Assembly: GCA_022843405.1 (NCBI GenBank)
Contig: JALHNQ010000005.1
Location: 53,776-117,775 of the forward strand
Length of the DNA stretch: 64,000 nt
Direction: 5' to 3'
Origin: Methylocystis sp.
GTDB lineage: Bacteria > Pseudomonadota > Alphaproteobacteria > Rhizobiales > Beijerinckiaceae
Position 1 is the stretch's first letter, and every line of letters starts with the position of its first letter. Position numbers and translations under genes: made by a program. The notes under the pieces were generated by a model. It was not told where the DNA came from, did no database searches, and worked only from the letters and a program-made list of their open reading frames with translations. Of this stretch, positions 55,201 to 64,000 are shown in pieces.

Positions 55201-55875
55201 TCAGTTGGTCAACGCCGGGCTTTCGCGATAGAGCGATGGGAAGAGCCGCTTGAGATTGTCGATTTTCGGCAAGTCATTATAGACGATGTAAGGCTGCGCC
55301 GGATGACGGACGAGATAGTCCTGATGATAGGCCTCCGCCGGATAGAACGCCTTCAACGGTTCGAGCGCGGTGACGATCGGCGCTGAGAAAGCCTTGGCGC
55401 TGGACAGTTGCGCGATATAGTCGCGCGCAACTCTTTCTTGCACCACGTTCGCGACGAAAATCGCCGAGCGATATTGCGCGCCTGCGTCCGGTCCTTGACG
55501 GTTGAGTTGCGTCGGATCATGCGCGACAGAAAAATAGACGCGCAGCAATTCGCCAAGGCTCACGAGTTTCGGATCATAAGTGATTTCGACCGCTTCGGCG
55601 TGGCTTGTGTCGCCCCGCGAGACCCTGTCGTAATGCGCCGTCTCCCTGGCGCCACCGGCATAGCCGGAGACTGCGCGTGAGACGCCCTTGACGCGCTGAA
55701 ACACGCCCTGCACGCCCCAAAAGCAACCGCCGGCGACGACGAGCTGCTGTTCGCCGCCGATCGCCGACTGCGGATCGTAAGCGGGGGCGGGCAAAACCAC
55801 GGCGCGTTCAGCCGCGCCGGCGCGCATGGGAGCGAGAACGATCAGGGCGGTGGCGACAATGACGGCGAGTCGCAT
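55201..55875 (-). CDS. msrA: Peptide methionine-(S)-S-oxide reductase, exported
   Basis: MsrA reduces methionine-S-sulfoxide. The 224-residue protein begins with a signal peptide (VIVATALIVLAPMRAGAA), so it acts in the periplasm, unlike cytoplasmic MsrA. The catalytic GGCFWGVQ is at 50-57 with Cys51, followed by GYAGGARETAHYDRVSRGDTSHAEAV fragments of the usual signature. Resolving cysteines near the C-terminus are not evident, so recycling may depend on another reductant. It is 11 bases downstream of msrB. Confidence 0.93.
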   Translation of the reverse strand: MRLAVIVATALIVLAPMRAGAAERAVVLPAPAYDPQSAIGGEQQLVVAGGCFWGVQGVFQRVKGVSRAVSGYAGGARETAHYDRVSRGDTSHAEAVEITYDPKLVSLGELLRVYFSVAHDPTQLNRQGPDAGAQYRSAIFVANVVQERVARDYIAQLSSAKAFSAPIVTALEPLKAFYPAEAYHQDYLVRHPAQPYIVYNDLPKIDNLKRLFPSLYRESPALTN

Positions 55876-55886
55876 GGCGATTTTCC

Positions 55887-56429
55887 TTACGCTTCCCGGC
55901 GCCCGGCGAAACGCAGCGCGACGCCGTTGATGCAGTAGCGCAGTCCCGTCGGCTTCGGTCCGTCGGTGAAGACATGGCCAAGATGCGCGTCGCAGCGCCT
56001 GCAGGAGACGGCGACGCGCCTCATGCCGAATGACGTATCGGCGTTCTCAACGACATTCGCTTTAGAAATCGGCGCGAAGAAGCTCGGCCAGCCGGTGCCG
56101 GAATCATATTTCGTCTTTGAGTCGTAAAGCGCCGTATCGCAGCAGACGCATCGATAGAGACCGTCGGCGTGATTGTCCCAATAGGGGCCGGTGAAGGCGC
56201 GCTCCGTGCCGTCCTTGCGAGTCACTTCGAAGGCGAGCGGCGAGAGTTGCGCGCGCCATTCCGCCTCGCTCTTGGCGATTTTGTCGACGCGCGACAGCCA
56301 GAGACTCTTGCCATTGGCGTCGAATGACTCGATCTCGATCATGTCGACGACGGCGCGCGCCCGCGGCGCAAAGGCGAGAAGGACGGCGCCTGATAAGAGG
56401 CTGCGACGGTTCACGATCGGCTCCTGCAT
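55887..56429 (-). CDS. msrB: Peptide methionine-(R)-S-oxide reductase, exported
   Basis: MsrB reduces methionine-R-sulfoxide. The 180-residue protein has a twin-arginine-like export signal (NRRSLLSGAVLLAFAPRARA). The two zinc-binding CxxC pairs are seen in RCVCCDTALY and CRRCDAHLGHVF, and the catalytic RYCINGVALRF near the C-terminus has Gly where Ser is usual after the Asn. With the exported MsrA it forms a periplasmic repair pair. The start ATG gives MQEPIVNRRS. Confidence 0.92.
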   Translation of the reverse strand: MQEPIVNRRSLLSGAVLLAFAPRARAVVDMIEIESFDANGKSLWLSRVDKIAKSEAEWRAQLSPLAFEVTRKDGTERAFTGPYWDNHADGLYRCVCCDTALYDSKTKYDSGTGWPSFFAPISKANVVENADTSFGMRRVAVSCRRCDAHLGHVFTDGPKPTGLRYCINGVALRFAGRREA

Positions 56430-56488
56430 TGTCGCTTATTATTCGTGCCCGGGCCGGAAAGGTTACGCGGCTCTCGAAGCTTTCGAGA

Positions 56489-58267
<1,779 letters not shown>

Positions 58268-58464
58268 GGGTGAATCAGCTCAGTAGGCCAGGGTTTTGTG
58301 GATTATAGCGGCTTTGGCGGAACAATCGCTATGAACGGCGCAAGGCGCGGTGAGCGCGTCGGGGATCGAAGCCGCCGCAAGGGCGGCGGATTCGGTTCAC
58401 CAAAGCCCGCCCGCGCGGAATGGTCTTAGCTTTACCCACTAAGATTCAATTGAACCCGCGTTCA

Positions 58465-58483
58465 TGTATGCTAATGTCATACA
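58465..58483 (+). promoter_or_regulatory. Putative TacA operator overlapping the promoter
   Basis: TGTATG (58465-58470) and CATACA (58478-58483) form an inverted repeat with a seven-base centre. TATGCT inside it looks like a -10 hexamer. The site ends just before the preferred tacA start at 58485, the usual position for autorepression by a toxin-antitoxin complex. Confidence 0.5.
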
Positions 58484-58484
58484 G

Positions 58485-58763
58485 ATGAAAGAACAGCGCT
58501 TAAGCAGCTCCGTCCTAAGCGTTCGGGTTTCCCCCGGCGAGCGCGCCCTTATGGAAGAAGCGGCGGCGCAAGCGCACATGAGTTTGAGCGAATTCATGCG
58601 GCGTCGCTCGGTTTCGGCGGCGGAAGCAGAGGTTCTCAATCGCTCCAACATCACCATTCCGGCCAAAGACTGGGAAGCGTTCGAAGCATGGATTGGCCGA
58701 CCGGCGGAGGCGGTTCCTGCGCTTGCGGAACTCGCGCGCCGCACCCCGTCCTGGAAACGCTAG
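58485..58763 (+). CDS. tacA: TacA-type (DUF1778, RHH) antitoxin
   Basis: The 92-residue protein has an N-terminal ribbon-helix-helix (SSVLSVRVSPGERALMEEAA) and a C-terminal toxin-neutralising tail. MSLSEFMRRRSVSAAEAEVL and ITIPAKDWEAFEAWIGRPAE match the DUF1778/TacA family closely. The ATG at 58485 is chosen because an operator-like palindrome covers the alternative start at 58464. It lies three bases before the toxin gene. Confidence 0.9.
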   Translation: MKEQRLSSSVLSVRVSPGERALMEEAAAQAHMSLSEFMRRRSVSAAEAEVLNRSNITIPAKDWEAFEAWIGRPAEAVPALAELARRTPSWKR

Positions 58764-58766
58764 CGC

Positions 58767-59282
58767 ATGGCGGCGGTCACGCCGCCCCGTCCGCTCGCTG
58801 AAAGCGACGACCGCAGCCAATTCGACTGCGGGCGGGAATCCCTCAATAGCTGGTTTCAGCGCCATGCATGGGCGAACCACGCCAGCGACATGTCGCGCGT
58901 GAGCGTGATCGCGGATGCGTCGACGGGGCGCGTCGCCGGCTATGTCGCGCTGAGCGCCGCGCAAATCGAGCGGGCCTATCTGCCCAAAGCCCAGCAACGC
59001 AACCACCTTGACCCCGTGCCCGTCCTGCTGCTCGGCCAGCTCGCGGTCGATAAGGCCTATCAGGGCCGGGGATATGCCGTCGACCTGCTGCACTACGCCC
59101 TGAAAACCGCGCTACGGGTTTCCGAAAGCGTCGGGAGCATGGGCGTCATCGCGCACCCGCTCGATGACGGCGTGAGGGGCTTCTATGCGCGGTGGGGATT
59201 TCAGGAGCTGCCCTTCGACCCGCGCCGCGCGATGCTTGTCCGGATGGCGGAGTTGCGGGCGAATTTCAGCGACAAAGCCTGA
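58767..59282 (+). CDS. tacT: TacT-type GNAT toxin
   Basis: The 171-residue GNAT acetyltransferase matches toxins that acetylate aminoacyl-tRNA and stop translation. The acetyl-CoA pyrophosphate loop is QLAVDKAYQGRGYAVDLL (Q-x-x-G-x-G/A), and the catalytic Tyr is expected in FYARWGFQELP. The N-terminal FDCGRESLNSWFQRHAWANH is highly typical of TacT. It is coupled to the tacA antitoxin. The open frame and conserved loops suggest an intact, active system. Confidence 0.9.
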   Translation: MAAVTPPRPLAESDDRSQFDCGRESLNSWFQRHAWANHASDMSRVSVIADASTGRVAGYVALSAAQIERAYLPKAQQRNHLDPVPVLLLGQLAVDKAYQGRGYAVDLLHYALKTALRVSESVGSMGVIAHPLDDGVRGFYARWGFQELPFDPRRAMLVRMAELRANFSDKA

Positions 59283-59340
59283 ACTCCCAATTGCTGGCAA
59301 TGCTGCAAATAGGCAATAGCGTTTTTATTAGGCCTGCACC

Positions 59341-59550
59341 AAGGGTGGCGTGTTTGCCCGCGTGTTGAACGTAAAACCGAAGCTCGTGAGCGAATGGGAA
59401 CGCGGTGAAAAGAAGCCAAGCGGCCCCTCGCTCAAGCTGCTTTCAATCGTGAAGGCGCGCGGCCTTGAGGCGATAATTTGGTTGCAAAAGGTCTACCTAT
59501 TGCAAAGGCACTCTATGGAACTTAGAAGTGCAATCTGTAACTTCGGTTGA
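59341..59550 (+). pseudogene. 5'-truncated XRE-family regulator (HigA-like remnant)
   Basis: The frame encodes FARVLNVKPKLVSEWERGEK and then PSGPSLKLLSIVKARGLEAI, the second half of an XRE helix-turn-helix like that in HigA/NadS-type antitoxins. The first helix is absent: upstream sequence carries no start or match. After residue 45 the frame runs into unrelated sequence. It therefore looks like the remains of a regulator, perhaps from a second toxin-antitoxin pair. Confidence 0.65.
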
Positions 59551-59807
59551 CCTCAACTATGTTCACGCGTCGATCGCACCATCTTTCGAATCGAAATAAA
59601 TTTTAGGATTTTATTCCTAAAATAAACACAAAAGCTTTCTGCGCGGATATCACTATCCGCACAGCCATGCCTCATTGCGCATCGAGGCTAGATCTCTATC
59701 CAATTAGGCTTTTTCATTTTACCAAAATAGACGCCCTTGGTTCTCACGTCAAGGCACCCCGCTAACACTGGAGGTTCGGCACAGGCATAGAGACCTTTCA
59801 GGGAAAC
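59551..59807. other. AT-rich spacer with two hairpins, downstream of the patatin gene
   Basis: No gene is seen. ATTTTAGGA/TCCTAAAAT (59600-59623) is a perfect 9-bp inverted repeat with loop TTTTAT. GCGGATA/TATCCGC (59643-59660) is a 7-bp hairpin. Either could end minus-strand transcription from the patatin gene. Base composition shifts from GC-rich to AT-rich here. Confidence 0.5.
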
Positions 59808-61403
59808 TCAAATTGCTCGCGCGGTAAAGCCGCTTGCTTCCCTACCACTTAGGTGTTTTGTCTGCCAACCTATAGCACGAAACCCTGGGTTGGGCACACC
59901 GACAAGCCTCGCAATCGCTCCGGCGTTCAACTCTGCGCCAGACCTCCAAGTCGCATACCCCGGCCGGCCCGACACATCAATATCCATCAGCTGCAACCTT
60001 AACGTTTCGGGGACGTATGCAACAAACGTAAGGCATTCTATGCTATCAAGCTCCTTCATAATAAAACCTATATCATCCCTATACATTTTACTTGCGTCAA
60101 TAACATTATATAATATTTCATTTCCAAAAGACACAATTTTGAGCTTACATTTTTGTCCTATCTGCAGCCCTTGATTAAAAATGACAATGACATTATCGCA
60201 AAACCTACCATCGCGCATCACGTCATGCTCGCGCGGAACCACCAGCGTAGTTGTCTCAATAACATTGCCATCTGCATCAAAAGCTTCTACTTTACTCTTA
60301 AGCGGTCCAGACGATTCAAATCGCCACCCATATGTAAATATGGTAGCATTTACCGGAGTCATGTCCATATCTATTTCACGAATATCATCAACCATACGAC
60401 TTCTTTCGTTAAGTGCATTACAGGTGTACTTCAATACCATGTTTTCAACATGTACCTTCAAGCGAGATGAAAGCTTATCATGCAGCTTGACAACGTTTTT
60501 TATAAAATCTGCGGGAGACGTTTCAAGGTGTCGTGACCTAATACGCCTGCACGTATCACGTAAAAAATTTTCCGATCCGGATTTAAAATCGCTATAGTTC
60601 TTTCCTGATAAGTCATCTTTTATAGCGCCTTCGAAATCAAGAGTACGCCTGTTCGTTTTAATTTTATGAACATCTCCACTTTTTAATTTCTCAATGGACG
60701 CCTTCGTCGCGTTGTCTATCATTGTCGATATTATCGCTTCAGAAAATTCTTTAATATTAGAAAACTCATCCTCAGAATCATTTCCTTCAAAAGAAAATCC
60801 AACAACATCTCCACGTTCTTTATCAGAAATCAAATCTGTGCTTGGAAAATTATTGATCATTCCTCCGTCAAAAACTCCTCCTTTATCACTGTAAGTACGG
60901 AAAATAAACGGAAGCGCAGATGAATCCAAGAGGGCGCGAGCTATTTCAACGTCTCCGTGCAAAGATTTTTTGCATATCTTTGGCTTTTTATTTTTAATAT
61001 CAACAGCATGGACTAATACTTCGTATTGATCGTCCAAATCTGACAAGAATCTAAATTCCGTATTGCCAACTTTAAACAATTCCTTCAGAAATTTGCTATA
61101 TTGATCGGTATCGTATAACGGGCGTCCGCTGTATAATTTCCATCCGGTAGAATACCAGCTATTTCTTTTGATTATTTTTTTGACGTAATCGCCTGAAATA
61201 TCGAGCAATCGCTCTCTTAACTCTCCGATCCGACCAGAAGCGAGCATGCAAGCAGCGATCGCGCCAGCCGATGTCCCCGACACCGAGGTAATCGTATAGC
61301 CGAAAGTGTCACGCTGATCGTAAACGGCTTCTGCTGCAGCTACGAGCGCTCCCAGTTTTGCTCCTCCTCCTTGGAAAACGAATTGAAGTGGGATGTGGGG
61401 CAT
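59808..61403 (-). CDS. Patatin-like phospholipase with uncharacterised C-terminal region
   Basis: The 531-residue protein has the three patatin elements: glycine-rich oxyanion loop FQGGGAKLG (about 10-18), nucleophile GTSAG at 43-47 (Ser45) and the catalytic Asp in GVFDGG (179-181). Patatins release fatty acids from membrane lipids. Residues after about 330 (DIREIDMDMTPVNATIFTYG, later FDADGNVIETTTLVVPRE) are beta-rich and match nothing I recognise; they may sense or bind a trigger. Codon use is far more AT-rich than any neighbour, with many AAA, ATA and TTT codons, which indicates transfer. GGAG lies eight bases before the ATG at 61403. Confidence 0.85.
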   Translation of the reverse strand: MPHIPLQFVFQGGGAKLGALVAAAEAVYDQRDTFGYTITSVSGTSAGAIAACMLASGRIGELRERLLDISGDYVKKIIKRNSWYSTGWKLYSGRPLYDTDQYSKFLKELFKVGNTEFRFLSDLDDQYEVLVHAVDIKNKKPKICKKSLHGDVEIARALLDSSALPFIFRTYSDKGGVFDGGMINNFPSTDLISDKERGDVVGFSFEGNDSEDEFSNIKEFSEAIISTMIDNATKASIEKLKSGDVHKIKTNRRTLDFEGAIKDDLSGKNYSDFKSGSENFLRDTCRRIRSRHLETSPADFIKNVVKLHDKLSSRLKVHVENMVLKYTCNALNERSRMVDDIREIDMDMTPVNATIFTYGWRFESSGPLKSKVEAFDADGNVIETTTLVVPREHDVMRDGRFCDNVIVIFNQGLQIGQKCKLKIVSFGNEILYNVIDASKMYRDDIGFIMKELDSIECLTFVAYVPETLRLQLMDIDVSGRPGYATWRSGAELNAGAIARLVGVPNPGFRAIGWQTKHLSGREASGFTARAI

Positions 61404-62044
61404 TTCCAAGTCTCCTATAAAATAAAATGACTAGACATTAGCTAGCCACGAACATAGCAAAAAATCGCGAGAATTCACAACCACCGGTCCTCCTCGAGAG
61501 GATTGCTTGGTCTGTTGGCGATAGTGTTCATGCTGACCAAGAAATAGCAGCGATCAGCGGGCCTTCGATGATACAGTTCGAAATGCGCCAGATCGGCGCG
61601 CGCAAATGCACATTAGTTTCACGCCGACCGCGCCCGACCGGTATCGCACCTCCAACCGCAGGCTGCATTGACGAAGCATGAAATCGGTTTAATTCATCAA
61701 CTGCACGAAAGAGACTCGACGATATCAGGCAACAAGTCGCGCAAGGACAGCTACGTCTTATCGAAGCTGGCTTCGTCATCGAGCGGTCACTAAATTTGTC
61801 GGACACAATTACCGCCTTTCGGATCGCGGCCTTACGGCCCTCACCAGTTTGGCAGCAGCGTGTTTGTATACCCGACTTCTGCACCGAAAGTCGTCTCTGA
61901 AATCAATGCGTTGGCTTTTTTGTGAAAGGTTTGATTTTTGTATACGTTAAGCTCCTGAAATTTCTCTCCATGCGGCGCACGCCCGTCAAGTCGAACAACG
62001 CGCTCCGAAGGACAACATCCCCCCAAAGTCCGCGTTGCCAAACT
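61404..62044. other. Largely non-coding, decayed island end
   Basis: About 640 bases contain no intact gene I can support. The part next to the patatin gene is AT-rich and should hold its promoter. Around 61690-61860 on the plus strand, two frames joined by a frameshift read RLDDIRQQVAQGQLRLIEAG and then GHNYRLSDRGLTALTSLAAA. That resembles a broken winged-helix protein, but the evidence is weak. The last 100 bases return to high GC before nfeD. Confidence 0.45.
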
Positions 62045-62512
62045 TCAGGACAGCGGCGCCAGCACCAGCGCCAGATTCTCCACCGCCACTACCCGCGCCC
62101 TGGCGCCGGGCGCGAGGCTCTCGACGGCTGCGTCCTCGCTAAGTCGCGCCTGCCATTCGACGCCCGACCAGAAGATGACGCCATGCGTCTTCGTCACCTC
62201 ATGCGTCGTCGTCACTTCGCGCCCGATCAGATCGCTGCTTTTATCTTCTTCGATGTCGGCGTTTTGAAACCGCTGCAGCGGCTTCCTGCCGACGATGGCG
62301 ATCAGGAGACTCGCGCCGGCGACGATCGCCGCGGTTTCGACGAGAGACGGCCGCCAGCCGGTCGCATAGAGAACCGCGCTGGTCAGTAGCGCCCCCACCG
62401 CCACGAACATCACCGGCGACAGGCCGATCACGACAATGTCGAGTCCGAGCAGGATGAGGCCGGCGATCAGGCTCGCATTGGCGGGATCGTAGAGGAAGGC
62501 CGTCTCCATCAT
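62045..62512 (-). CDS. NfeD-family membrane protein
   Basis: The 155-residue protein has two to three membrane segments (SLIAGLILLGLDIVVIGLSP, FVAVGALLTSAVLYATG) and a C-terminal OB-fold (GREVTTTHEVTKTHGVIFWS, LAPGARARVVAVENLALVL). NfeD proteins form a functional pair with SPFH/stomatin proteins in membrane microdomains. The ATG overlaps the stop of the SPFH gene by four bases, as expected for the conserved pair. Confidence 0.92.
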   Translation of the reverse strand: MMETAFLYDPANASLIAGLILLGLDIVVIGLSPVMFVAVGALLTSAVLYATGWRPSLVETAAIVAGASLLIAIVGRKPLQRFQNADIEEDKSSDLIGREVTTTHEVTKTHGVIFWSGVEWQARLSEDAAVESLAPGARARVVAVENLALVLAPLS

Positions 62513-63501
62513 TCCGCTTCCCGCCAGGGCTGCGCGCGGCGCTGCTGCGCCTCGTTTGACGCCGGGCTGGCGTTGACGGCCTTGAGCACCGCCATCGCCT
62601 TGGCGATCCAGCCGGCGGGGTCGGCGCCGTCGCCCATCAGCACTAAGGAATTGCCGGCCTTGGCGAGGCGGCCATATTGCTCGATGGCGCTTTTGGCGAC
62701 TTCGAGCTGCACGGCCTGATCGCCGCCCTGCTGGGTAATTTGCGTGCGCACCAGTTCGATCGCCTTGGCCTGGCCTTCGGCGCGCAGAATGGCGGCCTGC
62801 TTCTCGCCTTCGGCGCGGTTGATCTCGGACTGTTTCACGCCTTCCGATTCAAGCACCGTCGCCCGCTTGTCGCGCTCGGCCTTCATCTGCCGCTCCATCG
62901 ACTGGCGCAGCGATTCTGGCATGGCGATGTCCTTGATCTCATAGCGCGTGACATGCGCGCCCCAGAGCTGCGCCGCGTCGGAGACGGCCCGCACGACCCG
63001 TTCATTGATCTCGCTTCGGTTCTCGAAGGTCTTGTCGAGCTCCATCGAGCCGATCGCCGAGCGCATCGACGTCTGCGCCAGATTGATGATGGCGCGGCGG
63101 ATGTCCTGCGCGCCATAGGCGGCGTCCTTGGCGCTGACGATCTTATAATAGAGCACGCCGTCGATGGTGACGGTGGCGTTGTCCTTGGTGATCGCGTCCT
63201 GCTCCGGCACGTCGATCACCTGTTCGCGTAGATCGAAGGTGTAGGCCACGCGTTCGACGACCGGCCAGACGAAATTGACGCCCGCGGTCAGCGATCGGTT
63301 GTAGCGGCCCAGCCGCTCGATGACGAGCACGGTCTGCTGGCGCACGAAGCGCACCATCGTCGACAGCGCCAGCAGCGCGACATAGGCGAACCAGAACAGC
63401 GGATTCTGGAAGAGGCCGATCGGCAGGCCGAGATTGAAGGAGCGATCGACGATCAGGAGGCCGATCGCGACGGCGCCGACGATAAAAAGCGCGAAACCCA
63501 T
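62509..63501 (-). CDS. SPFH-domain stomatin/QmcA-like protein
   Basis: The 330-residue protein has an N-terminal membrane hairpin (FIVGAVAIGLLIVDRSF and FWFAYVALLALSTMVRFV), then an SPFH domain starting QQTVLVIERLGRYNRSL. A long coiled-coil (RQMKAERDKRATVLESEGVK, INRAEGEKQAAILRAEGQAK) follows. It forms oligomers in the inner membrane and is thought to organise microdomains and regulate proteases. The ATG at 63501 starts MGFALFIVG; the open frame upstream is non-homologous. It is the first gene of the SPFH-NfeD pair. Confidence 0.93.
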   Translation of the reverse strand: MGFALFIVGAVAIGLLIVDRSFNLGLPIGLFQNPLFWFAYVALLALSTMVRFVRQQTVLVIERLGRYNRSLTAGVNFVWPVVERVAYTFDLREQVIDVPEQDAITKDNATVTIDGVLYYKIVSAKDAAYGAQDIRRAIINLAQTSMRSAIGSMELDKTFENRSEINERVVRAVSDAAQLWGAHVTRYEIKDIAMPESLRQSMERQMKAERDKRATVLESEGVKQSEINRAEGEKQAAILRAEGQAKAIELVRTQITQQGGDQAVQLEVAKSAIEQYGRLAKAGNSLVLMGDGADPAGWIAKAMAVLKAVNASPASNEAQQRRAQPWREAE

Positions 63502-63682
63502 GGATTGAACTCCCGGTGCGAGGCGCGTTGAGCGAATGTCATCGAGCGACAAGGGCGCGGTTGCTCCTGTCTCGTCGCTCGGGGGCGAAGGCCGGTCAAC
63601 GAAGGCCTGCCCTACGCGCCGAGCGGACTTTAGCGCGCCGGATGTGTCGAAAGCGTGCGCCGGCGCATGTCGGCGTCGACGC

Positions 63683-64000
63683 TCAACGCAGTCGCCACCA
63701 GCTTTCCAGCGTCGGGCCGAACATCGGCGAGGCATAGCGCGGCAGTCGCGCCGGACGCGCGATATCGGTCGAATGCGCGAGCCATTGTTCGGACGCGTGA
63801 AATAGCGGCACGACATAGAAGCCGGACAGCAGCACCCGGTCATAGGCGCGCACCGCGGTGACGAAATCCTCGTGGCGCGTCGCCGAGAGCAGATCGACGA
63901 TGAGCGCGTCGATCGCCGGCGAGGCGGCGCCGGCGAGGTTGAAGGAGGCTTCCTGGTCGGCGCTGGCCGAGCCCCAGCGCATGCGCTGCTCATTGCCCGG
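63683..64000 (-). CDS. C-terminal part of an extracellular solute-binding protein (oligopeptide type)
   Basis: The gene enters from beyond the window end; 105 residues to the stop are visible. The sequence, including GAASPAIDALIVDLLSATRH and VRAYDRVLLSGFYVVPLFHA, matches the end of family 5 solute-binding proteins (YejA/DppA-like), which deliver peptides or related compounds to an ABC importer. SDTD-like contacts and the signal peptide are outside the window. It lies about 180 bases before the SPFH gene on the same strand. Confidence 0.75.
   Translation of the reverse strand, partial: PGNEQRMRWGSASADQEASFNLAGAASPAIDALIVDLLSATRHEDFVTAVRAYDRVLLSGFYVVPLFHASEQWLAHSTDIARPARLPRYASPMFGPTLESWWRLR

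Noticed and set aside
59600..59623. TTTAGGA...TCCTAAA palindrome as an Irr iron-control element
   Set aside because: Spacing and core differ from the known TTTAGAA-N-TTCTAAA type, and it lies downstream of a gene rather than at a promoter.
61528..61884. 118-residue minus-strand frame upstream of the patatin gene
   Set aside because: No family resemblance, Cys-rich random-looking sequence and no ribosome-binding site.

Overview
The window is chromosomal, GC-rich and densely packed. It looks like an alphaproteobacterium of the order Hyphomicrobiales (Rhizobiales). Supporting markers seen here are GcrA, an Irr-type Fur regulator divergent from fabA-fabB-fabI, a phoR-pstSCAB-phoU-phoB block, HWE-kinase signalling and dispersed GTCATTGCGAGCGAA palindromes. 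A small 16-cysteine four-helix copper-storage protein makes a methanotroph of the Methylocystis/Methylosinus type a reasonable guess, but that is inference from one family; no methane monooxygenase genes are in view.

Layout. 1-7 kb: the 5' end of prfB with its programmed frameshift site, a CorA/ZntB-like transporter, a PLP decarboxylase, a FAH-family hydrolase and the overlapping argD-argF-hslO operon. 7-15.5 kb: gcrA, then on the minus strand a YbhN-like membrane protein, phoR, pstSCAB, phoU and phoB, with a clear PHO box before pstS. 15.8-19.9 kb: copper-storage protein, cytochrome c, fabI, fabB, fabA and divergent irr. 20-29.4 kb: HWE kinase with single-domain response regulator, SH3 protein, D-2-hydroxyacid dehydrogenase, META-domain protein, universal stress protein, hisS, a DUF123 protein, dxs and an L,D-transpeptidase. 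29.8-36 kb: LptM-like lipoprotein, lysA, a hydrolase followed by a scrambled lysA remnant, a nucleotide-sugar epimerase, a cytochrome b plus Tat-lipoprotein molybdoenzyme pair, and two tandem paralogous secreted peptides. 36-48.5 kb: def-fmt-truA, LemA and an M48 protease, flavodoxin with DUF2023 and an IsdG-like monooxygenase, the tightly overlapping argH-thiE-Sel1-hydrolase operon, divergent tlpA, a GlcG/HbpS protein and a peroxiredoxin.

48.6-55.1 kb looks like a cell-surface or exopolysaccharide modification locus. It carries three different SGNH/GSCFA/AlgX-like proteins, a methyltransferase with N-terminal repeats, an ABC-2 export permease with no ATPase nearby, and gmhA. 55.2-58.3 kb holds msrA, msrB and mutL. 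58.4-62 kb is a small accessory island: a TacA-TacT toxin-antitoxin pair, a truncated XRE regulator, a strikingly AT-rich patatin-like phospholipase with an unassigned C-terminal half, and about 640 bases of mostly decayed sequence. The window ends with nfeD, an SPFH/stomatin gene and the 3' end of a solute-binding protein gene.

The patatin gene is the best candidate here for an undescribed (possibly anti-phage) function. The SGNH-rich surface locus and the paired secreted peptides are the next most interesting. No transposase, rRNA, tRNA or CRISPR array was recognised.
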